From: JBELMB01 sp042088665
Lineage (GTDB): Bacteria > Pseudomonadota > Alphaproteobacteria > Rhodobacterales > Rhodobacteraceae
NCBI GenBank assembly: GCA_042088665.1
Contig: JBELMB010000058.1
Location: 1-27,590, forward strand
Direction of reading: 5' to 3'
Length of the DNA stretch: 27,590 bases
Shown here: in pieces, positions 6,748 through 14,841 of the stretch
Numbering within the stretch: the first letter of the stretch is position 1
How the letters are laid out: every line of letters begins with the position of its first letter
Notes under the pieces: model-generated
The model's database searches: none
What the model was told of the DNA's origin: nothing
Seen by the model: the letters and a program-made list of their open reading frames with translations, nothing else
Made by a program: the position numbers and the translations under genes

Positions 6748-9063
6748 TCAGGTATTTGCCAGTTTTTTCAGAACCACCTTGAAGGTGTTCTCATCGGCAT
6801 CGGTGAAATAGAGATCAGCGTCATAGCCCTGATCATCCATGAAGTTGAAAATCCGCTTCGGGGCGTCGCAGCGGTAAGGCACCAGTAACGTTGCGATCCG
6901 GTGTCGCGTGGCAGCCGGGTACTTCGCTGTCAAAAACGTGCTTACGGGCAACCCTTCGTAGTCAACCGGGTCAACGTCGGGGAACCCGGTGTGCTGGGTG
7001 ATTTCCGGCTTGCCTGCCTCGGACCAGACCACCTGGCCGTAAAAGCCCGCGCGTTCCTGCGTGTTGCGGAAAGAGCTTTTGCCCAGTTCGAACGGTGCGT
7101 TTGCGTGCAGCAGCCAATCCACCGTGACTGGTGTCTCGGCATCGACCTTGTCGACGATGACGAAATAGTTGTTCTGCACAAAGTATATCTCGCGCTCGGC
7201 CCGCGTCACTTCCGGAGAGAGGCTCTGGTAGGCGGCGGTGGCGTCGCCATGGATAAAGATGTGATCCTCGCGTTCTTCGGCGCAGAGGATCTTGCCCGTG
7301 GCGGCCATCGCCTTTGACTTGTCCTTCTCGGCGTATTGGCCCTTGCCGTTGATCAGGATCGCGTTCTTGGACCGGGTCTGCCGCCGCCAGTTGCGGTGCA
7401 TGGTGGAGTTGAAGGCAACGTAATGCCCCGACTGGATCGCGAGATCCTCGCCGTAGGCGGAAAGACAAAAGGCGTTCTGATCGCCGTGACTGTGGCTGAT
7501 CGAGCCAAAAGGCGAGGATTTGAACACGAACTGGATGTGGTTGTCCGGGTCGTCCATGGCGTGCTGCACGCCAACCCAGCCGATGCCCTTGAAGTGGCGC
7601 AAGCCGTCCTCGGGGGGCGTGGCCTCGACCACCGGGAAATCGGTCTGGAAGACAAGCTCGTCGAAATTGGTGTCCCACCAGCCCCAGTTGTAAAAGGCCA
7701 TCTCGGTGCCAGGGTTCAGCCGAAGGTTCTCTTCGCAGTACCACTGGTAGGCGCCCTTGCCGGTGGCGCCTGCGAACTGGCGCAGGTTCAACCCGATCTT
7801 GATGCCCGGCAGATCGCCCTGCGTGCTGTCATCGCCAAAGGTCGCGCGGCGGGTGTTGGGCGCCTTGCAGTAGAGCGGGAAATCCCCGGTGTTCTGCAGG
7901 AAGGGGCGTGTGTACAGATCGATCCCGGCAAAGGATTTCAAGCGGTTCGCAGCGTCGATCAGATAGGCCATGCCCATCATCCAGTAGTTCGTGCCCTCGG
8001 CCCATCCGCCGTCGTCATCGCCCCAAGGGGAATAGACCGTCGTGAGGAATTCGATGCAGTAGTGCAGCCAGTCCCGCGCCTCGTCCGCGTCGTCATCCCC
8101 CAGAAGCGCAATGCAGGCCGGAACGATCGTCAGCGAGACGGAACGCACGGCGTGGCTGTCATAGGGAAATAGGTGGATCTTTGCGTTCTGGATCGCGTGC
8201 TCGGCAATGTCGCGGGTGCGGATCAGCAGGGCGGCGCGGACCGTGGCGCGTTCTGCTTCGCTCAGATCGTCGTGCAGCCAGTCGTACCCCCAGGCGAGGG
8301 CGTTGCACACGCGGTAGGCCCATTCGTCGGTATAGGCACGCGAAGTCACGCCCATCGGGTCCCATGAGGCGGCCTCCAGCAGCCAGTCCTTGGCGCGCTG
8401 GGTCATGGCGGCATCGCCGGTCACGCGGCCAGCGATGGCGAGGTGACGGATCGCGTACCAGACCTCCTGGAGGTCGATGTAGGTCTGCCGCCAGACAGAG
8501 GCGACGCGCTTGTGACCGGGATAGCCGGCGGGCTCTCGTATCACATCGCGGTCCATCCATGGCAGGACGGATTTCTCGTAGAAGGTCGACCAGCTGCAAT
8601 GGGTCGGATCCGCCGCTACTGCGGCCATGAAAGGCGCCAGCCGGTCCGGCGTCATCCACAGGCGCGGATGGGCAGTGGTGCAGCCCGCGAGACGGTCGGC
8701 GCGCGGGGGCAGGGGGGTTTGCGGCAGGTCGGGCGCGACGGTGAACCTGCGCGCGGCGCTCCAGCTGCTGGAGGGCGCGCCGTTGTCCCATGTCGCATAG
8801 GACCAGTGATGCGTGCCAGCGGGTAGCACGCGGTCCGGGGTAAAGAAATTCAGCGGGATGTCGCCATGGACCTGCGTCTGCGCTTCCGGGAAGGTGGGGT
8901 CAGCCGAGATGCGCAGCACATAGCGCGCGTCGTCGTCGATCACCGGCAACCAAGTGAACCGGGGCGGGTTCTCGACAATCTCGGTCTCGGCGTCGGGGCC
9001 ATACTGGATGGTCAGGCGACCAGCCTTGGGTTCTTCGAGAATTGGCAGAGCGTCGGCAGGCAT
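6748..9063 (-). CDS. PL15 exo-oligoalginate lyase (heparinase II/III-like)
   Basis: A 771-residue protein that follows the length and architecture of the Agrobacterium Atu3025 and Sphingomonas A1-IV exolyases: an N-terminal beta domain (ENPPRFTWLP at 31-40), an alpha/alpha toroid, and a C-terminal beta-sandwich. Catalytic candidates are visible: His304 in YDSHAVRS, Tyr360 in WAEGTNYW, and His526 in SHSHGDQN, followed by the highly conserved NWRRQTRSKNA. It would release unsaturated monouronates from oligo-alginate by beta-elimination. No signal peptide is present, consistent with a cytoplasmic enzyme acting on imported oligosaccharides. It is separated from the binding-protein gene by 58 bp holding a strong hairpin, and its own Shine-Dalgarno is weak (GGAA). 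A PL15 heparin-type specificity is less likely given the neighbours. Confidence 0.92.
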   Translation of the reverse strand: MPADALPILEEPKAGRLTIQYGPDAETEIVENPPRFTWLPVIDDDARYVLRISADPTFPEAQTQVHGDIPLNFFTPDRVLPAGTHHWSYATWDNGAPSSSWSAARRFTVAPDLPQTPLPPRADRLAGCTTAHPRLWMTPDRLAPFMAAVAADPTHCSWSTFYEKSVLPWMDRDVIREPAGYPGHKRVASVWRQTYIDLQEVWYAIRHLAIAGRVTGDAAMTQRAKDWLLEAASWDPMGVTSRAYTDEWAYRVCNALAWGYDWLHDDLSEAERATVRAALLIRTRDIAEHAIQNAKIHLFPYDSHAVRSVSLTIVPACIALLGDDDADEARDWLHYCIEFLTTVYSPWGDDDGGWAEGTNYWMMGMAYLIDAANRLKSFAGIDLYTRPFLQNTGDFPLYCKAPNTRRATFGDDSTQGDLPGIKIGLNLRQFAGATGKGAYQWYCEENLRLNPGTEMAFYNWGWWDTNFDELVFQTDFPVVEATPPEDGLRHFKGIGWVGVQHAMDDPDNHIQFVFKSSPFGSISHSHGDQNAFCLSAYGEDLAIQSGHYVAFNSTMHRNWRRQTRSKNAILINGKGQYAEKDKSKAMAATGKILCAEEREDHIFIHGDATAAYQSLSPEVTRAEREIYFVQNNYFVIVDKVDAETPVTVDWLLHANAPFELGKSSFRNTQERAGFYGQVVWSEAGKPEITQHTGFPDVDPVDYEGLPVSTFLTAKYPAATRHRIATLLVPYRCDAPKRIFNFMDDQGYDADLYFTDADENTFKVVLKKLANT

Positions 9064-9085
9064 GGGGGATTCCGGGCAAGAGAAA

Positions 9086-9114
9086 GGGCGCGGCGCACCA
9101 ATGGCGCCGCGCCC
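9086..9114 (-). terminator. Strong intercistronic hairpin between the binding-protein and PL15 genes
   Basis: GGGCGCGGCGC at 9086-9096 is a perfect inverted repeat of GCGCCGCGCCC at 9104-9114, with a 7-nt loop. In the direction of transcription the stem is followed by TTTCTCTT, so it can act as a partial terminator or as a 3' stabiliser of the upstream message. Either role would give much more binding protein than lyase from one operon. Confidence 0.75.
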
Positions 9115-9121
9115 GGAAGGT

Positions 9122-10684
9122 TTAGTTGTACTGGCGGTCGTAAGCCGACTGCATCACGGCAAGGACGTCATCGAGGCCGAGCTTCTTGAGCTGTGCCTGA
9201 TAGTCGTCCCAATCCGCTTCGACGTCGCCGTTGCCGAGGATCCAGCCCTGCTGACGCTCCAGCATGTAGTCGCGCACGGAGCCCCAGGAGCGGTCGTAGA
9301 TCTTCTGCTCTTCGGGGTTGAATGCGACGCCAAGGAACTGGTCGATCAGGTAGTCGCCTTCGTCATAGAGCGCGATGCCTTCGAGTGCGAACTCGTTCGA
9401 CCACTGGATCTCGTAGCCGTAGTCCTGAAAGTAGCCACGGCCCTGAAGCTGTGCACCGACTTGGTACAGCGACCGGTTCACCGGGCCCTGGTCGAGGAAC
9501 TCGGGCTTGAAGATCGCCTTGCCGTCGACCATGTCGTAATGCATGCCCTCGACGCCGAAGTTGGCGAGACGACGGCCTTCCTCGGTGAAGTAGAAGTCGA
9601 AGTACTTGATCGTCTCGACCGGGTGCTCGTTGGTGTGGCCAATGGCCCAGCCGTCGGGCTTGATCGGGATGCGGCGGTGCTCTTCGACGCGCTTGCCAGA
9701 GATCGAGGCCGGTGGGGCCATGGCCTTGAATTCAAAGCCTTCGATCTCGGAGGACAGGCGGTTGTAGCCCGAAGTGGAGGCGAACCAGTCATGGGTCGCG
9801 CCGCCAAGGTTTTCCGACAGCAGGAAGTCACGCGCAGAGGACCCGCGGGTAAAGATTTCCGCGTCGATCAGGCCCTCGGCATACCAGCGCGCGAGGTTCT
9901 TGATGCCTTCGCGGTAGCCTTCGCCTGCGTAGGGGTGCTTGAGCATGCCGTCGTCGACGTAGAAGTCGTGGTAGGTGTCAGACCCGGAGGACCGACCGTC
10001 CCAGAGCGTGACAAGACGGATGAGCTCCGGCCACTGGCGGGCAAAGTAGGGCACTTCGTCCGCGATGCCGTTGCCGTTGGGATCCTGTGTCTTGAAGGCG
10101 CGCAGGGCGGCTTCGAACTCTTCGACCGTCTCAGGCACGTCAAGACCCAGCGCATCCAACCAGTCGGTGCGGATCCAATAGGCGCGGCCGTACTTGCCGT
10201 CGGGCAGGTAGGGGATGTAGTACATGTTGCCGTCCGCGGCAGAGATCGCGGAGGCGATTTCCGGGCGTTCGTCAAAATAGGCCTTCAGGTTCGGCGCGTG
10301 CTCTTCGATCAGATCGTTGAGCGGGATAAAGGCGCCTTCGGGACCGTACTGGTTCACGAAATCCTTGATCCGGCTGGAGCCGACGATGTCGGGGATATTG
10401 CCACCCGCCAGCATCAGGTTCAGTGCCTCGGTGCGACCGGTGTTCTCGGAATCCGTCCGCATGTTGGCGCCAACGGTCACGTCAACGAGGTGCACGTTTG
10501 TCATGGCACGGGCGGCCTGTTCAACGGGCCAGTCTTCTTCATAGACCGGATAGGCGCGGTGGTTCATCTGGATCGTCAGTTCCAGCGGGTCGCCCTCGAC
10601 GATTTGCAGATGCCCGTCTGCCAGCGTCGGTGTCGCCACCGCCGTACCGGCCAGCAGAGCTGCCATTAGACTGAGTTTGCGCAT
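9122..10684 (-). CDS. ABC transporter solute-binding protein, AlgQ-like (oligo-alginate)
   Basis: A 520-residue periplasmic binding protein with a Sec signal (MRKLSLMAALLAG, probable cleavage near TLA-DG at 22-23). It contains an EF-hand-like calcium loop DPNGNGIADEVPY (201-213), the type found in the Sphingomonas A1 alginate-binding proteins AlgQ1/AlgQ2, and its size is close to theirs (about 516). The start at 10684 is chosen over an in-frame ATG 30 nt upstream because GGGAGG sits 5 nt before it and the signal peptide begins there. The gene follows algM2 by 26 nt, and the downstream hairpin probably raises its yield. Delivery of oligo-alginate to AlgM1M2SS is inferred from context. Confidence 0.9.
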   Translation of the reverse strand: MRKLSLMAALLAGTAVATPTLADGHLQIVEGDPLELTIQMNHRAYPVYEEDWPVEQAARAMTNVHLVDVTVGANMRTDSENTGRTEALNLMLAGGNIPDIVGSSRIKDFVNQYGPEGAFIPLNDLIEEHAPNLKAYFDERPEIASAISAADGNMYYIPYLPDGKYGRAYWIRTDWLDALGLDVPETVEEFEAALRAFKTQDPNGNGIADEVPYFARQWPELIRLVTLWDGRSSGSDTYHDFYVDDGMLKHPYAGEGYREGIKNLARWYAEGLIDAEIFTRGSSARDFLLSENLGGATHDWFASTSGYNRLSSEIEGFEFKAMAPPASISGKRVEEHRRIPIKPDGWAIGHTNEHPVETIKYFDFYFTEEGRRLANFGVEGMHYDMVDGKAIFKPEFLDQGPVNRSLYQVGAQLQGRGYFQDYGYEIQWSNEFALEGIALYDEGDYLIDQFLGVAFNPEEQKIYDRSWGSVRDYMLERQQGWILGNGDVEADWDDYQAQLKKLGLDDVLAVMQSAYDRQYN

Positions 10685-10710
10685 GAGTTCCTCCCTTATG
10701 CGGTTCTTTG

Positions 10711-11592
10711 TCATTCCTTGACACCCCCGAGCAGGATGCCCTTCTCAAAGTACTTCTGGATAAACGGGTAGACGATCAGCACGGGGATGATCGAACAGAC
10801 GATGATGGCGGCGGTCACGGTCTCGGCGCTGAAGCCCGCGGCGGTCTGGACGATGGCGAATTCGTCATCGTCGCTGAGATTGGCAATGGTGTGGCGCAAG
10901 AAGACCTGAAGCGGGATCTTTTCCTCGCTCTGCAAGAGGACCATGGCCCAGAAAAAGCCGTTCCAGCGGGACACGATGCAGAACAGCGTGATTGTCGCGA
11001 TGGCGGGTTTCGACAGCGGCACAAAGACCTTCCAGAGGACCTGGAAATCATTGGCGCCGTCCATGCGCGCGGCTTCTTCAAAGCTGCGGGGGATGCTCTC
11101 GAAGAAGTTGCGCAGCAGGATGATGTTGAAGGCGTTGACCGCGAAGGCGAGGATGATGCCGAACATGCTGTCGAGCAGGTTGAGATCGCGCATGTTCAGG
11201 AAGAAGGGGATCAGACCGGCGTTGAACCACATCGTGAAGGCGATGAAGAGGTTGAAGAAACGCCGTCCCTTCAACTGTGGGCGCGACAGGGCATAGGCGC
11301 CGGGTATGATGAACAGCATCGACATCACCGTGCCACCGATGGTGTAGATGAAAGTGTTGCGGTAGCTCAGCCAGAATTGCGGATCGACGAGGATATAGCC
11401 GTAGGCCTCCAGCGTCGCGTCGATGGGCGTCAGTACCACCTTGCCCGCCTGCGCGGCAAACCCGGAACTGAACGAGACCGCCGCGATATAGATGAAGGGA
11501 TAGAGCGTCGCGACCGTGAACATCCCGATCAGGACAGAGACGGCAATGGCAAAGGCCTTGTCGCCGCGCGAGTAGAGGTTCCAGTTCATCAT
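10711..11592 (-). CDS. algM2: ABC transporter permease, AlgM2-like (CUT1 family)
   Basis: A 293-residue inner-membrane permease with about six transmembrane segments, the first near residues 12-38. The cytoplasmic EAA loop is EEAARMDGANDFQVLWKVFVP, which contacts the ATPase. Its length equals that of A1 AlgM2. It would form the heterodimeric channel with the AlgM1-like protein for importing oligo-alginate. The start is MMN, with AAGGAA about 8 nt upstream. It is separated from the other permease gene by an unusual 303-bp spacer, whereas the binding-protein gene follows after only 26 nt. The alginate specificity is inferred from the PL15/SDR/KdgF neighbours. Confidence 0.88.
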   Translation of the reverse strand: MMNWNLYSRGDKAFAIAVSVLIGMFTVATLYPFIYIAAVSFSSGFAAQAGKVVLTPIDATLEAYGYILVDPQFWLSYRNTFIYTIGGTVMSMLFIIPGAYALSRPQLKGRRFFNLFIAFTMWFNAGLIPFFLNMRDLNLLDSMFGIILAFAVNAFNIILLRNFFESIPRSFEEAARMDGANDFQVLWKVFVPLSKPAIATITLFCIVSRWNGFFWAMVLLQSEEKIPLQVFLRHTIANLSDDDEFAIVQTAAGFSAETVTAAIIVCSIIPVLIVYPFIQKYFEKGILLGGVKE

Positions 11593-11895
11593 CGACGTGT
11601 TCCTTCTTCCGGAAGGACACGCCGGGTCGATGCCCGTTCGAGGCAGCGATTGGAAGGGTCACCTTCGCAGCAACAAGGGCCCATGCGGTTCAGAACAGGG
11701 CGCTGTGCTGCCCCCGAGGCGCGTCCCGAAACGCCCGCGTCAGGGTGCAGAACCGGGCGACACATGCCCGCTCCTGCGCGATCCATCCGGGGACGACTTG
11801 CGACAGGGGCCGAACCTGCAAGGCCGCGATTGTCGCAATGGCGTTCACGTCGGGTGCCCATATGGGTCTGATTGGCGTGCATGCGTTGGTCCTCC
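11593..11895. other. 303-bp spacer inside the alginate operon
   Basis: No convincing gene. A leftward open frame (11589-11882, 97 codons) crosses it, but the translation is rich in Arg, Cys and Gly, without hydrophobic pattern or recognisable domain, and lacks a Shine-Dalgarno. The stretch may hold an internal promoter for algM2 and the binding protein; no clear -35/-10 is visible. Confidence 0.5.
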
Positions 11896-12864
11896 TTACC
11901 AGAGCGACGTGCGCGAAAAGCGGCGCGACAGGGTGTTGGCGGTCATCACGAGGACAAAGGCAACAACCGCGTTGAACAGACCGCCCGCGGCAGCAAGGTC
12001 ATATTGGCCGGACTGCAGGCCCTGACGGTAGATCCAGGTGTTGACCACATCCGCCGTCTCGTAGGTGGCGGGCTGGTAAAGCAGGATCACCAGTTCAAAG
12101 GAGACCTCCATGATGTTGCCGATGCGGATGATCAGCATGATCAGGATGGTGGGCAGGATCGACGGGATGGTGATTTTCCACATCATCTGCCAGCGGTTTG
12201 CCCCGTCCACCACCGCACTTTCGTAAAGCGAGGGGTTCACCCCGGCGATCGCCGCAAGGAACACGATGGAGCCAAAGCCCGCCTCCTGCCAGATGCCGGT
12301 CCCGACAAAGATCGGGCGGAACCATTGCGGCTGCGTCAGGAAGTACACGGGGTCCATCCCGAGCCACCCCATGATCGTGTTCACGATGCCGGCCGTTGGC
12401 GAAAAGGCCGTGATCACGATGCCGGCGATGATCACCGACGAAATGAAGTGCGGCAGATAGACGATGGTCTGCGCGGTCTTCTTGTAGGTCGCGTGCAGGA
12501 TCTCGTTGAACATCAGCGCCAGAATGATCGGCGCCGGAAATCCGAACAACAGGTTCAGCGCCGAGATATAGATGGTGTTCTTGATGGCGCGCAGGAACTG
12601 GTCGTTGGAGAAGAGCGTTTCGAAATGCTCAAAGCCGATCCAGGGGCTGTTCGCAACGCCGCGGAAGATCGAGTAGTCCTTGAACGCGATCTGCAGGCCG
12701 TACATCGGTTTGTAGAGGAACACGATGAACCAGATGATTGTCGGCACAAGCATCAGATAGATCTGCCACTCGCGCTTCAGGTGGTCGGTCGTGCGCGTCA
12801 GCCAGTCATTCCGCGTAGCGGCGTTCCGTTTTTGTGCGGATTTGTCGGAGGGGGCTGAGGTCAT
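11896..12864 (-). CDS. algM1: ABC transporter permease, AlgM1-like (LplB/CUT1 family)
   Basis: A 322-residue permease (A1 AlgM1 is about 324). The N-terminus is hydrophilic (about 30 residues, Lys/Arg/Asn-rich), then REWQIYLMLVPTIIWFIVFL begins the first transmembrane segment, and PMYGLQIAFKDYS is typical of the LplB-type permeases of CUT1 importers. The EAA loop reads YESAVVDGANRWQMMWKITIP. It lies 5 nt after the ATPase stop, so the two are clearly cotranscribed, while the next permease gene is 303 bp away. It partners the AlgM2-like permease in the import channel. The oligo-alginate substrate is inferred from the locus. Confidence 0.88.
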   Translation of the reverse strand: MTSAPSDKSAQKRNAATRNDWLTRTTDHLKREWQIYLMLVPTIIWFIVFLYKPMYGLQIAFKDYSIFRGVANSPWIGFEHFETLFSNDQFLRAIKNTIYISALNLLFGFPAPIILALMFNEILHATYKKTAQTIVYLPHFISSVIIAGIVITAFSPTAGIVNTIMGWLGMDPVYFLTQPQWFRPIFVGTGIWQEAGFGSIVFLAAIAGVNPSLYESAVVDGANRWQMMWKITIPSILPTILIMLIIRIGNIMEVSFELVILLYQPATYETADVVNTWIYRQGLQSGQYDLAAAGGLFNAVVAFVLVMTANTLSRRFSRTSLW

Positions 12865-12869
12865 CGCGC

Positions 12870-13958
12870 TCAGGCCCCCAGGTCCAGGGTCAGGTCCAGG
12901 GCTTGGCCGCTGGCCGCGTCAAAGATCTTGACCACATCCGACGGCACATGGACTTCGGTCACGCCCGAAAGATGGGTGACGTCGCCCTGCGTATCCGCTT
13001 TGAAGACCATGTTTTCCTCGCCAAAGCGGGCGTGCAGCAGGGCCTCGGATCCCAGCGGCTCCACAAGGTCCAGCGCGATGGGCAGGGCAGAAGTCTCTGG
13101 CCCTTGTGACAGGGTCACGTGCTCGGGCCGGATGCCCACGATCACGTCGCGGCCAGCCATTGCGGCGGTGGCACCCTTCACCTTGACCTCGGCGTTGCCG
13201 ATGGCGGCGCCGGTTTCGGTCATGCGCCCCTTGATCTGGTTCATCGGCGGAGAGCCAAGGAACCCGGCCACAAAGACGTTGGCAGGATTGTTGAACAGCT
13301 CCATCGGCGTGCCGACCTGCTCGATCGCACCGTTGTTCATCACCACGATGCGGTCGGCGAGGGTCATCGCCTCGACCTGATCGTGGGTCACATAAACCGA
13401 CGTCACGCCAAGCCGGTTGTGCAACCGCTTGATCTCTGCGCGCATCTGGGTGCGCAGCTTGGCGTCAAGGTTCGACAGCGGCTCGTCAAAGAGAAAGACC
13501 TTGGGGTGCCGCACGATGGCGCGGCCCATGGCAACCCGCTGGCGCTGACCACCTGAAAGATCGGCGGGGCGGCGTTCGAGATAGTCGGTCAGGCCGAGGA
13601 TCTCTGCCACTTCGGTGATGGTCGTCTTGATCTGTGCCTTGGGCATGCGTCGGATGCGCAAGCCAAAGGCCATGTTGTCAGCGACGTTCAGGTGCGGGTA
13701 GAGCGCATAGTTCTGAAAGACCATGGCCACGTCGCGGTCCTTTGGGGCGACGCGGTTTACCGTGCGCCCGTCGATGGTCAATTCGCCTTGGGTGATCTCT
13801 TCGAGGCCCGCGATCATCCGCAGTGTCGTCGATTTACCGCAGCCAGAGGGGCCGACCAGCACGACGAACTCCCGTTCCTGCACATCGAGGTCGATGCCAT
13901 GCACGACCTGCACCGCGCCATAGGCTTTCACGATTCCGCTCAGAGTCACTCCGGCCAT
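12870..13958 (-). CDS. algS: ABC transporter ATP-binding protein, AlgS/MalK/UgpC-like
   Basis: A 362-residue ATPase (A1 AlgS is about 363). It has Walker A GPSGCGKST (36-44), a Q-loop at Gln82 in VFQNYALYPH, signature LSGGQ (134-138), Walker B VFLFDEP (154-160), the D-loop SNLDAKLR, and the switch His192. The C-terminal MalK-type OB/regulatory domain includes VIVGIRPEHV. It is the first gene of the leftward alginate operon and powers the two permeases as a homodimer. GGGGAGAAAC just before the ATG gives the ribosome site. The promoter must lie in the 171 bp shared with the divergent gntR gene, which holds the palindromic sites at 14037-14063. MalK-family ATPases can serve several importers, so specificity is contextual. 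Confidence 0.92.
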   Translation of the reverse strand: MAGVTLSGIVKAYGAVQVVHGIDLDVQEREFVVLVGPSGCGKSTTLRMIAGLEEITQGELTIDGRTVNRVAPKDRDVAMVFQNYALYPHLNVADNMAFGLRIRRMPKAQIKTTITEVAEILGLTDYLERRPADLSGGQRQRVAMGRAIVRHPKVFLFDEPLSNLDAKLRTQMRAEIKRLHNRLGVTSVYVTHDQVEAMTLADRIVVMNNGAIEQVGTPMELFNNPANVFVAGFLGSPPMNQIKGRMTETGAAIGNAEVKVKGATAAMAGRDVIVGIRPEHVTLSQGPETSALPIALDLVEPLGSEALLHARFGEENMVFKADTQGDVTHLSGVTEVHVPSDVVKIFDAASGQALDLTLDLGA

Positions 13959-14036
13959 GTTTCTCCCCCGTCAGGGTGCCTCAAAAAAGGGCACCACTCC
14001 TGTGTCGATGCGATTCGTGTCGCTCTGCAACTGGGA

Positions 14037-14063
14037 TACTAGTAACTAGACTGGTATGCTAGT
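14037..14063. promoter_or_regulatory. Candidate GntR operator(s) between algS and gntR
   Basis: TACTAGTA (14037-14044) is a perfect 8-bp palindrome. ACTGGTATGCTAGT (14050-14063) is an imperfect 14-bp palindrome with the central GGTAT/CTA pattern common in FadR/GntR sites. Three CTAG tetramers, rare in most bacterial genomes, fall within 24 bp. The position, between divergent operon and regulator, fits autoregulation. Confidence 0.55.
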
Positions 14064-14129
14064 CTTAAATGGTTTAACCGTGACAAGGAGTGAGTCTGTA
14101 GGCTAATGCCTGCACGAAAGGAGGAAGCC

Positions 14130-14816
14130 ATGGCGCAAGCAACTCGATTGGGCGAACGCCGCACCATCGTGGACGATATTTTCGAGCATCTCCACTCTGA
14201 AATTTCCTCCATGCGTCTGCGTCCCGGGGACCGTATTTCTGAAGCAGAGATCGCCACGCAGTTTGGTGTCTCGAGACAGCCCGTGCGCGATGCCTTCAAT
14301 CGGCTTGCCAATATGGATCTTTTGCTGATCCGCCCGCAGCGTGCCACCGAGGTGCGGCGCTTCTCCGGTCGCGAAATCGAAAAATCGCGTTTCGTGCGGG
14401 CCGCGGTCGAACGGGAGATCTTGCGCGTGGCCGCCTCAAGGTGCGATGCCGTTGGGCTGGCGCGATTGAAGCAGGCGCTGGCAGAGCAGGAAAGGGTTGT
14501 GGCGGCGAAGGATTTCGACCGTTTCGGCGCGCTCGACTACAGGTTCCACCAGATCATCTGCGAGATCGCCGAAAAGGATTTTGCCTTTGACGTCATCATG
14601 GCAGAAAAATCCAAGGTCGACCGGCTGTGCAGGCTGAGCCTGTCCAAGGAGGACCGGATGCCCGAACTGATCGAAGATCACCGCGAGATCGCCGAGGCGC
14701 TGGGCGCGCATGATGCAGAGCGCGCGATGGCCGCGGGCATGCGGCATCTGTCGCGGCTGGACGATACGATCACCCGGATTTCTGCCACCAACGCCAACTA
14801 TTTCGAACCGACATGA
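14130..14816 (+). CDS. GntR family (FadR/FCD) regulator of the alginate locus
   Basis: A 228-residue regulator. The N-terminal winged helix shows LHSEISSMRLRPGDRISEAE, then IATQFGVSRQPVRDAFNRL (recognition helix about 47-60). The C-terminal all-helical FCD domain carries a metal site, with Asp136 and His140 in DYRFH plus His184 and His206 as ligands. Such proteins usually repress divergent catabolic operons and release DNA on binding an acidic intermediate; KDG or DEH would be the natural candidate here, by inference. The ATG at 14130 is chosen over 14106 because AAAGGAGG (14117-14124) lies 5 nt upstream of it. It is followed after 25 nt by a MATE exporter on the same strand. Confidence 0.9.
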   Translation: MAQATRLGERRTIVDDIFEHLHSEISSMRLRPGDRISEAEIATQFGVSRQPVRDAFNRLANMDLLLIRPQRATEVRRFSGREIEKSRFVRAAVEREILRVAASRCDAVGLARLKQALAEQERVVAAKDFDRFGALDYRFHQIICEIAEKDFAFDVIMAEKSKVDRLCRLSLSKEDRMPELIEDHREIAEALGAHDAERAMAAGMRHLSRLDDTITRISATNANYFEPT

Positions 14817-14841
14817 TACCGGCGCCGCGCGGCGTCCGACC

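Noticed and set aside
8954..10669. Long plus-strand open frame (571 codons)
   Set aside because: Antisense to the binding-protein gene; Val/Asp-rich low-information translation typical of a GC-rich shadow frame.
11589..11882. 97-codon minus-strand frame filling the permease spacer
   Set aside because: No Shine-Dalgarno, no domain, Arg/Cys-rich composition. Treated as non-coding spacer, although its exact fit to the gap was noted.
10708..12858. Two plus-strand open frames (387 and 328 codons) over the permease genes
   Set aside because: Antisense to clear membrane permeases; charged Asp/Glu/Arg/His-rich translations are typical complements of hydrophobic codons.
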